Source: Microglena sp. YARC
Lineage: Eukaryota > Chlorophyta > Chlorophyceae > Chlamydomonadales > Chlamydomonadaceae
Direction: 5' to 3'
DNA length: 64,000 nucleotides
Assembly: GCA_022414725.1 (NCBI GenBank)
Contig: CM039462.1
Location: 94,781,363-94,845,362 of the forward strand
Below are positions 46,201 through 54,576 of this stretch, one piece after another. Position numbers and translations under genes: made by a program. Under the pieces are notes generated by a model. That model was not told the DNA's origin. It saw only the letters and a program-made list of their open reading frames with translations, and made no database searches. Position 1 is the stretch's first letter; each line of letters starts with the position of its first letter.

Positions 46201-49200
46201 GGGGTTACAGCTGGGCCTGATTGATTTAGTTGTTTGGGTTCCAGCCGTGTGTGTACCGGCTACACGGAAGCTAACGTACATTGGCCCATCCAACCCTCTA
46301 AAATCGGGTAACAATGCCGACTGCACTCTTTCGACAGCATAGGGAAAAACTTGAGTTAACCGTTTTATAATTAGTTGTTTGGGTTCCAGTCGTTTTCTTC
46401 AACAAGCATCAAAGGAGCGAAGGGGAACTATCTGTGTCGTTCACTTGACGCATGCTAGCTTCGCATATCCTCAACTGCTTGAGGGGTGCATGTTTCTTTT
46501 CTTTTATTTATTTCTGTTAGGGTTCTTGCAAGTACTCAATTGCTCAAGGGGTGTAGGGGGTGCCGAAATTAGCTTACCCTGTTGTGTCAATAATATGATA
46601 AGGACGAAGAATTCGAATTTCGAACCCCACACTACCAAGTTTCGAAAGTTAGTGCGCCAAGGCTGATGAGTATCTATAGGGAAATCTTCTTGGTTCTCGC
46701 TCAATTGGTTGGCGGTGACGGAGCCGTTGACATGTGGAGTGCTGCCAGGTGCGTATTTCGGGGCAGCGGCGAGTTGTTGCATGCCATAGTCCTTGAATGC
46801 TGGAGCAATGCTAGGTGTTGCATGTTACAAGAATGTAGGGCTCGTGGCCTACCGCCTCGTGACATGCCACACCACAGCCTAGGGGGGTCTCCATGCGTAT
46901 GGGATGTTCATGCGTGTGTGTTTTTTGGGGTGGGGGGTAATTGGAAACACTCGAGGAAGCACTGGAGGCAATGCTGGCAATAAAATTGACTTGTGCCTGT
47001 GCGTATGACAGTTAGATAGTAGACCACAACACACACAGCCTGGCACACCGTTAGAGTGCATGGACTTGCCTGCTGGGGCCTGCTCTTCTTCACTGAGGGG
47101 TGGGGGTGGGGGTGGTAATTCATGCATACTACATGGCCACAACATCATGTCTTGAAATGTTTTCATGCCCAGATAGCACCAACCATGCCACCAGTATATC
47201 ATATCAATCAAGACAAGTGTCCATGGTTTCCATGGGGTTGGTTCCTATTTTGGTCTTGCTTTGATGTGGTCCGCCTTTTTTTTTTAATTGAGTCATCAGA
47301 AAGGGAGATGAGCCTTCTTGATTTGGATTGGCTGGGGGTCAGGCATGTGCACATGGCACAGGGACATGCATTGCACCCATGCATAGTGTAATGTTTCATA
47401 TAAGAAATAGATGTGACAAGTCGTATGCAGCGTCGCAAGCGATGCGGAAAATTGGCGGATTGTGTTGGCAACGGAACAAAAGGTGGCATTGATGGAGCTG
47501 ACCGAAGCCAGTTAGTTATGAGACAGTTTGCTGTCCTGTCAGGCTTCAATTGTTAGGTCGGTCGGACGGACAACGGGATACCCCTGGGGGCTCCCGTCCC
47601 CTAGAAGGGGGGGCTCCGCCAAATTTCATTTTAAGGGGTAATTTCGGGCCCCCCTAGTGCATGCTTCTGGCTTGCTTTATTAAAATGTGTTCGTATTTTT
47701 TCTGCGTTTTGTTTGTCTATACCGACCTGAGTTTACAGGTCCCTCTCAGCCCTAACAACACAGAGGCTCACATTGCTTGAGCTACGTGCAAGTGCTGTTA
47801 TTTTCTTATTGCTTCCAATCAAACAACCAATCCATGAATCAATAAAGCAAGCAGGCAAGCAGAGCCATGTTCGGGGCTAACTTGTATGCAGTTTTTTTTT
47901 CAAATCTGAAAGTGGGGTTTTACTAGCTTTATGGTTTTAGGCCTCCTCAAGGGACAGCGTTTTAGTGTTTTTTATAGCTTTTAAACCTTTTTAGCTTTTT
48001 GCGACCATAAAGGGGGGGGGGGGAAACTGTTTTTTACTTTTTTACAGCGATAATTTCTCTTTAACGGGGTCAAAACTAGCAAGCGCTATATATAGCGGGG
48101 GAAAACAAAACTGCTTGTAGGGGCATGCCACTTGCTCATCCTTGTTGCAATGGGACTTGAGCTACAGTCAGGGAGTGACAGGGTTCACTCTCAATTTACT
48201 CTCAAAGGAGCCTGGATTCAATAGCTATGTAGTTAACCGTTTTATAATTAGTTGTTTGGGTTCCAGTCGTGTTCTTCAACAAGCATCAAAGGAGAGAAGG
48301 AGAGCTATGTGCGTGGAGCATTTGAGGCATGCTAGCTTTGTATTTATATCCTCAACTGCTTGAAGGTTGCATTTTTATTTTCTTTTGTTTCCTTCATTTC
48401 TGTTGAAGTACTCAATTGCTCGAGGGGTGCATGTTTCTGGCTTGCTTTCTGGCTTGCTCAATTTACTCTCAAAGGAGCCTGGCTTCAATAGCAAGACTCC
48501 TTCGAGAGTCTCAATCCTCTAAAGAATCCTTTGAGAGTCTCCAGCCTGGCAGGGACTTTCAAAAGACGTGACTGCCAGGAGAATTTATCTAAAATGTTTG
48601 AGTACCTGAAATGCTTGCAAATGTGTCTGAAACCGGTTCAGCATGGGTTTTTCATCTTGGTTCAGCTACACTTCAGCTACACCCAGCCCTGTGACAGCTA
48701 TCACCATGGGCAGCATGCATGTGCAAGGGGCCTCAGGGAGTGGCCCAGTCCAGACTGGGTCCTGAATGTCCCAAGGGTGGCTACTGGGGGGACCTGGTGA
48801 AGAGGTTAATTCGCCCACTACAAAAATGCAGTGTCGCTCAGATGCGTCCACCCGCGGACTTGCAGGTAATTTGGCTGTACCCACTACCATGAAGGGCGCC
48901 TGGAGGCGCGTCCCGAATGAAATGAAATTAATACTGAATTCAATGGATTAAAATGAAATGAAATTAATGAATTCAATGGATTGAAATGAAATGAAATTAA
49001 TGAATTCAATGGATTGAAATTGAAATTGAAATTTTTACATCCGAGTAATGCGCCACTCTCATGACGTGAAGTTAAGGACACCACTGCGTAAGCCGGAGCT
49101 AGCAGTAGTCACCAGATTGTAATTGATATTAATTTCATTTATTTATGTAATGTTGTGTTATTTAATTCGATTTCATCCCATTCAATTTAATTTAATCAAC

Positions 49201-51054
49201 GTGATTTGAATGCATTTAATTGCTTTAATTTTTATATATTCGTATCGGATTTAAGTTAATTTAATTTGATGTAATTTAATTTCATTGAATCGATTGATGT
49301 TTTAGCATTGTTAACTATTTAAGTAACGAAATGGGAATTTTTTGGGGGTTGTTGGTTTGTAAGCAGTATTGAACGTTTCTGTAATGTAATGCAATGCATG
49401 TATTGCAGGAATTTTGGTTGTACCCACTACCATAGTGCTTATCTTGTGACTGATGACCAGTTTCGCTGGCGAGCGGCCACGATTCTACTTGCTTTTAAGG
49501 ATGCAACTTGATAGCGAGAAAACCTACAAACATAAATACCGGAAATTTGCATCTCACGATTTTATTCAAAGTTGGGTTCTCAAATGGAAATAGGATTTTA
49601 TCAAAGGGACATCAAGACAACTAGAAATACTAATTCACTAATTCCATAATAAATACTAATTCACTAATTCCATCTCACGTTCGCTTGAGGCCCCAAGGGA
49701 CGATTTATTTCAAAGTTGAGTTCTCTAATGGGAATAGAATTTAATCAAAGAGACATCCAAAAAATCATAAATACCGACTAATTGCATCTCAGGTTCGCTG
49801 GTGGACCCAAGCAAGCGACGATTTATTTTAAAGTTGGGTTCTCAAATGGGAATAGAATTGAATCAAAGAGACACCAAGACAAGTATAAATACCGACAAAT
49901 TGCATCTCAGGTTCGCTCGTGGCCCCAAGCAAGCGACGATTTATTTCAAAGTTGGGTTCTCAAATGGGAATAGAATTGAATCAAAGTGACATCAAGAAAA
50001 TCATAAATACCAACTTATTGCATATCAGGATTGCTGGTGGCCCCAAGCAAGCGACGATTTATTTCAAAGTTGGGTTCTCAAATGGGAATAGAATTTAATC
50101 AAAGAGACACCAAGAAAACTATAAATACCAACTTGTTGCATAAGGCTCGCTGGTGGCCCTGAGCAACGATTTTTTTCAAAGTTGGGTTCTCAAATGGGAA
50201 TACAATTTAATCAAAGAGACACCAAGAAAACTATAAATACCAACTTGTTGCATAAGGCTCGCTGGTGGCCCTGAGCGACGATTTTTTTCAAAGTTGGGTT
50301 CTCAAATGGGAATACAATTTAATCAAAGAGACATCAAGAAAATCATAAATACCGACTAATCGCATCTCAGGTTCGCTGGTGGCCCCGACAAGGACACGTC
50401 TCAGGAAGCCATTATGAAGAAGATTGGTCGTTGGAGCCCTTCGAAGAAGGACTGCTTCTTCATGGTCATGTTCCGGCTCGGCATGGGGACATATCCAGGG
50501 CCCTCTGAGCATCTGTGGCTCCAATTTGGATTCTGTGTGTGCCGAGATGTGCTTGAAGAGAGCAACCTCGCGTTCATCTACACTGACTTGCTTCATGCCT
50601 GCTCTTTCGAGGAATTCCACACCGCCTACTGCTCCGGCAGCCTGATGCCTCTCATGGAATCCAATATCCATATATTAGGTATTGGCCTTCAGCGCCTGCC
50701 TACCTGCATCCTGGAAGATCTGAAGGATGTGCTGGCTGGATCACCAAAAGCTGCATCGTCCGTTTGGAGCTTAAAGCAGTTTGTTGTGATGCAAGCACCT
50801 GACGAGATCCCACGTGCTGTTAGGATTATGGGTTTTCGAACTGCAAGGAGAACGATGAGGAGGTGCAGGAGCTGAGGACAATGTACCGTCTGTACTTCGA
50901 AAGCCCTGGTGGGGAGCCCATGAAGCTGCAAGAAGCTGCTGTCACAGGACAGCTCTGCGAGTGTGTGTCGAGTGTTGTCGACATGGGGAAGAAGAGGAAG
51001 AAACGGATGCAGCGCCTTATGAAGAATCCGTACCCATTGCCATCATTTGATTGA
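42094..51054 (+). CDS. Spliced gene, unknown function, with 1-nt frameshift
   Basis: Exons 42094-42333, 44893-44966 and 50371-51054 join in phase (0, then 2/1) to about 332 aa, starting MQFHKLDCLLAP. Alternatively ATGCAG at 42094-42099 is an acceptor and more exons lie upstream. The third exon runs in one frame to about 50821 (...DEIPRAV) and continues one base short as DYGFSNCKENDEEVQELRTM, ending in a lysine/arginine cluster (GKKRKKRMQR) and TGA. So the gene is either a pseudogene or carries a one-base sequence error. No family recognised; no signal peptide or membrane segment. Donor and acceptor lie within tandem arrays. Confidence 0.65.
42334..42632 (+). repeat. Tandem array of splice-donor copies
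   Basis: Ten copies of CAG-GTAAGTGGTTGGTTGG follow the exon. Three of the extra copies also repeat the last exon bases (CACAGTTGGCGAACACAG). Only the first is adjacent to unbroken coding sequence. Confidence 0.92.
42955..43135 (+). repeat. ~60-bp minisatellite, three copies
   Basis: CCCAAATGCTACACCTGGGC followed by GCGCCACGAT..TTTAATGTTTCC; a second group of two copies is at 44050-44170. Confidence 0.88.
43228..43322 (+). repeat. (CA)n microsatellites
   Basis: CA runs at 43228-43262 and 43302-43321 separated by a CCCCACC stretch; AAACAGCATGCCCATCC follows both. Confidence 0.9.
43332..43935 (+). repeat. Direct duplication, first copy interrupted by a MITE
   Basis: TTGCTGGCTAAATAGCATTC ... 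GTTGCCTCGTCATTT occurs at 43338-43464 and at 43748-43871, with matching downstream TTATCCT.CCTTGTTTGC. The second copy has no insertion. Confidence 0.9.
43466..43686 (+). mobile_element. CAGGGG...CACTG MITE with empty-site control
   Basis: 221 bp with the TATATAGCGATCGCTAG and CTGTCCCTGGAGGAGG blocks. Flanks gtcatttg / gtcattta match at 7 of 8. The duplicate at 43748 shows the uninterrupted target. Confidence 0.88.
44461..44660 (+). repeat. GTGA/GTGAGT-rich degenerate repeat
   Basis: Many GTGAGTGAGTGAG and GTAAGTGA words in 200 bp of intron; they mimic splice donors. Confidence 0.8.
44893..44966 (+). CDS. Exon b of unknown gene
   Basis: Acceptor GGCTTTTGCAG; NEHVLDPLLPGKDGLDFNAI then MLAY plus AG before GTGAGT. 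Phase 0 in, 2 out, matching both neighbours. The frame is also open 12 codons further upstream (AWRYYSWLLQ), so the exon could start earlier. Confidence 0.6.
44985..45180 (-). mobile_element. CAGGGTA MITE with exact TSD, next to a splice donor
   Basis: Ends CAGGGTACTACATTTTG and GTAGTACCCTG. Flanks gtccgggt (44977-44984 and 45181-45188) are identical. It begins 18 bp after the donor of exon b. Orientation is opposite to the 23282 copy by its GCGC core. Confidence 0.92.
45279..45440. repeat. Foldback element, 27-bp arms
   Basis: Arms 45279-45305 and 45414-45440 are inverted at 26 of 27 positions (CTACTTGCAGCCTCCCCG...). The loop holds a CACCC-rich half and a GGGGTGGG-rich half. No TSD seen. 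Confidence 0.85.
45441..46357. other. Intron sequence with strong hairpin; no gene
   Basis: A 21-bp inverted repeat at 45883-45903 / 45925-45945 (20 of 21 paired, TGCTTGAAACACCACACGTG) with a 21-nt loop. Nothing else supported. Confidence 0.6.
46358..46555 (+). repeat. Dispersed repeat R3, copy 1
   Basis: TTAACCGTTTTATAATTAGT plus TGTTTGGGTTCCAGTCG ... TCAATTGCTC recurs at 48231-48440 in the same orientation with scattered differences. Confidence 0.85.
46556..47407. other. Intron spacer, nothing supported
   Basis: Short ORFs only; G-rich patches near 46925 and 47100. Confidence 0.35.
47408..47565 (-). repeat. Dispersed repeat R1, copy 3
   Basis: Reverse complement of the R1 block, ending in GGTCGGTCGGACGGAC. 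An imperfect GGGATACCCCTGGGGGCTCCC hairpin follows. Confidence 0.75.
47889..48113 (-). mobile_element. CAGTT...ACTG MITE (43466 family)
   Basis: 225 bp, reverse orientation, with GCTATATATAGCG and CCTCCTCAAGGGACAGCG. Flanks cttgtatg / cttgtagg match at 7 of 8. Confidence 0.85.
48231..48440 (+). repeat. Dispersed repeat R3, copy 2
   Basis: See 46358-46555; here with a TATTTATATCC insertion and other drift. Confidence 0.85.
48658..48815 (-). repeat. Dispersed repeat R2, partial copy
   Basis: GGTTCAGCTACACTTCAGCT ... GGTGAAGAGG...CGCCCACTAC, lacking the exon-like part. Confidence 0.8.
48917..49030 (+). repeat. 32-bp AT-rich tandem repeat
   Basis: AATGAAATGAAATTAATGAA plus TTCAATGGATTG, about three copies, running into the SINE-like tail. 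Confidence 0.88.
49013..49115 (-). mobile_element. SINE-like 3' fragment, copy 1
   Basis: (TTGAAA)n then ACATCCGAGTAATGC ... GACGTG..GTTAAGGACACC ... CGTAAGC, the same order as the 3' half of the tRNA-like SINE at 52720. Confidence 0.6.
49116..49453. other. AT-rich intron DNA
   Basis: TTAATTTAATTT-rich, no gene. Confidence 0.5.
49454..50386 (+). repeat. ~116-bp tandem array of splice-acceptor copies
   Basis: Units run GCATCTCAG-GTTCGCTGGTGGCCCC ... TTTCAAAGTTGGGTTCTCAA ... CATAAATACC. Starts at about 49680, 49793, 49910, 50026, 50142 and 50258; a diverged one near 49460. The last unit's acceptor and first 16 coding bases are those of exon c (50371). Short ORFs such as 49782-49989 are read-through of units. 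Confidence 0.9.
50371..51054 (+). CDS. Exon c (last) of unknown gene, frameshifted
   Basis: Starts FAGGPDKDTSQEAIMKKIGR in phase with exon b and runs to about 50821. The rest (DYGFSNCKENDEEVQELRTM ... NPYPLPSFD, TGA) is one frame over. Both halves are clearly coding in composition, so a single missing base near 50822 is the simplest reading. Confidence 0.65.
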
Positions 51055-51356
51055 CTGGTGTGTGTCCATGATACAAAGGGGTAACACACATTATGCTGAT
51101 TCGCAATCATCGTCAGGTGGCTTGCGACGGATGCTAAGGTCGACGCGAACCCTGAAGGGCAAATGGCTCTGTACCCAGTGTGACCGGAGTAACCGTCGAG
51201 TCTCTCCTGCACTTAGGGCGGTAATAAATACAGTCCAAGCTCAAAAGCCAGGTGCCACTAGTTGAATGAGAGGAAAATGCTGCGCCTCAAAAACTGTTAC
51301 TCTTACTGTTACTGTCACTGACTGCTACAAAGTTGTTTATGGCCCATGTTTCTTTT
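51055..51356. other. 3' flank of unknown gene
   Basis: Probable 3' UTR. A 72-codon ORF (51047-51265) overlaps the end of the gene and is not convincing. Confidence 0.35.
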
Positions 51357-51797
51357 AGTGTGGTTCAGCTACACTTCAGCTACACCCAGCCCTGAGTGGG
51401 GCTGCTATCACCATGGGCTGTCACCATGTAATGGCGCTGCTAGCACCATGGGCTATCACCATGGGCAGCCTGCCTGTGCAGGGGGCCTCAGGAGAGGCTC
51501 AGTCCAGGCTGGGTCCTGATTGTCCCAAGGGTGGCTGCTGGGGGACCTGATGAAGAGGCCAAGCCGCCCACTAAAAAAACAGTGATGCTAGGTCCTTTGA
51601 TGCACAATGCAGCCAGCTGATAGCTAGTGAGCTAATGTGGCACTGCCGGCAGGTGCCAGAGGGCAGTCCAGGTAGTGGGGAACTTCATGGGGTACGCAGT
51701 GTTTATTTTGTGAGTGACTTGTTCCGCCTGACAGCTACCTTGATTAGGATGGCTCCTCTACGTGTTTAGCTTTATATCTCAGACTAATTGTTTTGAT
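51357..51797 (-). repeat. Dispersed repeat R2, copy 2
   Basis: Reverse complement of 40243-40690 along nearly its whole length, including the exon-like segment (with an extra C that shifts its frame). Confidence 0.88.
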
Positions 51798-51902
51798 TGT
51801 GTTGTGGCCACCTTGAGGGGGCTGGAGCGTGCCTCGTGCGAGCCACATTTGAAAAGGGGTATTTCCTTCAGAGATCTGCATGGAAGCTGCATAGTAGCTG
51901 CA

Positions 51903-52380
51903 TAGTAACAGAATGCAAACACGTTCGTTTGAGAGGGTCAGGGGCAGACAGGCAGGTCAATCACACAATGATGCGTGATCGGTGTATTCTGTCTATCAGT
52001 TCCCACCAGGGTAATTCAAAGCGCGCGCTTTTGAGCGCTGACTTTTTGACCCCCTCTGCGCTTTTAGCGCAGTTTTTTGCAACCCCTTGTGGGCGCAGCA
52101 AGCAATTTTTGCGTTTTTTGCACTACAAAGCGCAGTTTTTTTGTTTTCAAGTGCTAAAGCGCTGGCCAATTTGGCCATTTGAAGTACCCTGGTTCCCACT
52201 GCTATGAGGCAGGGTAGCTCAACATGCAACCACGTCTGTTTTAGTAACAGAATGCAAACACGTCCGTTTGAGAGGGTCTGGGACAGACAGGCAGGTCAAT
52301 CACACAACGATGCGTGATCGGTGTATTCTGTATATCAGTTCCCACTGCTATGAGGCAGGGTAGCTCAACACATGTTGTTT
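51903..52380 (+). repeat. Direct duplication, MITE in first copy
   Basis: GTAACAGAATGCAAACACGT ... ATCAGTTCCCACTGCTATGA ... GGTAGCTCAACA occurs at 51904-52220 (with a MITE inside) and 52244-52370 (without). Confidence 0.92.
52007..52191 (+). mobile_element. CAGGGTA MITE with exact TSD and empty site
   Basis: 185 bp, ends CAGGGTAATTC / GAAGTACCCTG. Flanks gttcccac identical (51999-52006, 52192-52199). The empty duplicate has a single gttcccac at 52338-52345. Confidence 0.95.
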
Positions 52381-52523
52381 CACGTGTCATCCGGTAGATC
52401 TTACATCTTTTTACTGGGATCCGGTAGATTTTGAAGGACGTGTTAACTACCCTTCTCTGAGGTTGTGGGAGGCTGGGAGTTAGTTCTAAATCATCATACA
52501 TGACGCAGAACATCAGCTGGAAC

Positions 52524-52707
52524 CAGGGTACTTACAAGCGTGCGCTGGCGCGCTGCCTTTTTGAGCCCCGCTGCGCGTTTCGCGCAGTTTTTGCAACCCC
52601 CTGTGGGCGCAGCAAGCAATGTTTGTGCTTTTTGCTCTACAAAGCGCAGTTGTTTTGTTTTCAAGTGCGCTTAAGCGCTGGCCAATTTGGTCGATAGAAG
52701 TGCCCTG
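52524..52707 (+). mobile_element. CAGGGTA MITE with exact TSD gctggaac
   Basis: 184 bp, ends CAGGGTACTTAC / GAAGTGCCCTG. Flanks gctggaac at 52516-52523 and 52708-52715 are identical. Confidence 0.95.
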
Positions 52708-52719
52708 GCTGGAACACTA

Positions 52720-52966
52720 AACAAAAAATGAAAATTCGAACATCCAAGTAAGTCACCCTGCCGGGAACAGGTGACCCTACTAAGGACGTGGTGTTATCGA
52801 CACCGGTTCGTAAGCTCACCTTGCTCGAGTTGGCAACGAGGCTAGAACCAGTCACGTTTCATACGGTTGACGGCCACCGTGAGAACCGAAACGCTCCCGA
52901 CGGGGTTAAGGCTTCGATCAAGGTCGGACACTCTACCATTGAGCCACTCCGAGTCCGGATCGGGGA
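52720..52966 (-). mobile_element. tRNA-like SINE with 14-bp TSD
   Basis: On the minus strand the 5' part has TGGCTCAATGGTAGAG (pol III A box) and GATCGAAGCC (9 of 10 to a B box). The 3' end is ...GGATGTTCGAATTTTC with an A/T-rich tail. TGGCTGGAACACTA is repeated exactly at 52706-52719 and 52967-52980. The shortened A-B distance argues against a working tRNA gene. Confidence 0.85.
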
Positions 52967-53400
52967 TGGCTGGAACACTACATCCTTTTGAATCTTGGGG
53001 GAGTTTATGCATTCCATTCCATTGTCATCCAACGGGGTAGCAACCTAATTGTTGTAGGTGTCCACTTTCCTCGAAATACCAACATTGATAACAGGTGATG
53101 AGGGTCGAGGCTGGGTCTGACTAGGTCTGCCTGGGCTTGGGCCTGGCTCCGTATGGCCAACACGGATATATCACCTGGATTCATGCACATCTAAGCAGGC
53201 CTTTTTAAATAACTTCCAGTGTAGCTGTTTCAGTTGACGGTTCTTGTTCAGAATGGAAGATGTGTCACATGGAACTTCAACTTGAACATGGTTACATAGC
53301 TTAAGCCAGCAATTTGGCTGCTCGCCGTCTTTGGCAGTAAAAAGCAATTATGACCAGGAAAATGTTAATGCGAACAAATCACTTTTTTAATTGTCACGCT

Positions 53401-53439
53401 CAGCCTGAGCAGTGCAGTAATGGTGCACTGCTCAGGCTG
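53401..53439. repeat. Perfect 16-bp hairpin
   Basis: CAGCCTGAGCAGTGCA / TGCACTGCTCAGGCTG with a 7-nt loop. No T-tract follows; role unknown. Confidence 0.9.
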
Positions 53440-53515
53440 TATGGCAGATGAAATTCAGCATGAACGTGGGGTTACAAGCGCAAGTATACGGCTAATCCTG
53501 GTGCGCCCATTGGGT

Positions 53516-53611
53516 ATAATTGAAATTGAAATTGTTACATCCGTGTAATACAGTTACTCACAAGACGTGATGTCAAGGACACCACAGCGGAAGCTGGAGT
53601 TAGCGTAGGAC
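53516..53611 (-). mobile_element. SINE-like 3' fragment, copy 2
   Basis: TTGAAATTGAAATTGTTACATCC ordered with GACGTGATGTCAAGGACACC and GCGGAAGCTGGAG as at 49013. The next MITE is inserted at its edge. Confidence 0.6.
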
Positions 53612-53806
53612 CAGGGTACTACATTTTGTCAAATTGGTCAGCGCTTAAAGTGCAAAAACGTCAAATTGGTGAGCGCTCTGTGGTGCAAAAAGCGCAAAAA
53701 CTGCGCTCTGCGCCCACAGGGAGTTGAAAAAACTGCGCGATATGCGCAGTGGGGCTCAAAAAGTGTGTGCGAAATCGCGCTGCCGCGCGCGCTTTGTAGT
53801 ACCCTG
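53612..53806 (-). mobile_element. CAGGGTA MITE with exact TSD cgtaggac
   Basis: 195 bp, closest to the 44985 copy (CAGGGTACTACATTTTGTCA). Flanks cgtaggac at 53604-53611 and 53807-53814 are identical. Confidence 0.95.
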
Positions 53807-53972
53807 CGTAGGACCAGTGGACCACCACATTGAGAGGAATCACTGCCGATGCAAGCACCGTGGCCACATTATGCCAGTGCACCGCACTACTGGGGGTTTT
53901 CACCCCGGTTTGGGAGCACCAACACAAAGTAACTGGCAAGACTTTAAAATGAGGGGGGGCACGGTCTGTGTG

Positions 53973-54206
53973 CTAATCCCCGGGTATCGACCCGGGGTGT
54001 GCTTCCATAAAACCTCTGCACTGTAAAATACTTTGAAAGCTAGAAATAGAGTGGGAGTGGACTTTGTCCGCCAGTTTAAGGGCACACAATCTGTTAAGTC
54101 CAAGCGTAGTCATAGAAGTCAAAAAGGAGGTTGGGATAGTACCAGTTGTTCCGATGGTGATAACTACGTAGTGAACAAGATATCCAGCCGATTGGAGGCC
54201 ATTCAC
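53973..54206 (-). pseudogene. LINE C-terminal scrap (VHY..IGTTGTIP motif), copy 2
   Basis: 77 codons: MNGLQSAGYLVHYVVITIGT then TGTIPTSFLTSMTTLGL and a helical tail. Shares its core with 31515-31763. No RT core nearby. Confidence 0.4.
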
Positions 54207-54328
54207 TAGGCTAACATGCTGGGCATGTTTAGTGATAAACTTGGTAGCGTGGTTGGTACTAGAGCAGTAACCAAGCTCAAGGAGCCAATTTTCTTTATCA
54301 GCTAGGTAGGTAGGAGAGTCTATGTCAG

Positions 54329-54351
54329 GTTTAGGGTTTAGGGTTTATCAC
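54329..54351 (+). repeat. Short TTTAGGG run
   Basis: GGTTTAGGGTTTAGGGTTTA: about 2.5 telomere-type units. Confidence 0.55.
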
Positions 54352-54576
54352 TTTAGAACTATTCTTAAGTCTGGATGCTAGGGACTACACCATTCGAATT
54401 TCCCATGTAACCTTCTCGCTACTCATTCTCCTTCTTAGCATTCGCGTAGCGCATCCGCATCCTCCTGCGTCTGCGCTACCGAATGATACCACCTGCTCTC
54501 TGTTTCGTGCAGTTTTTTTTCGGTCAACTCTCCCCGAAACTGCAACCAAACAGGAGCTCATGCTTCCGCAGAGGCG

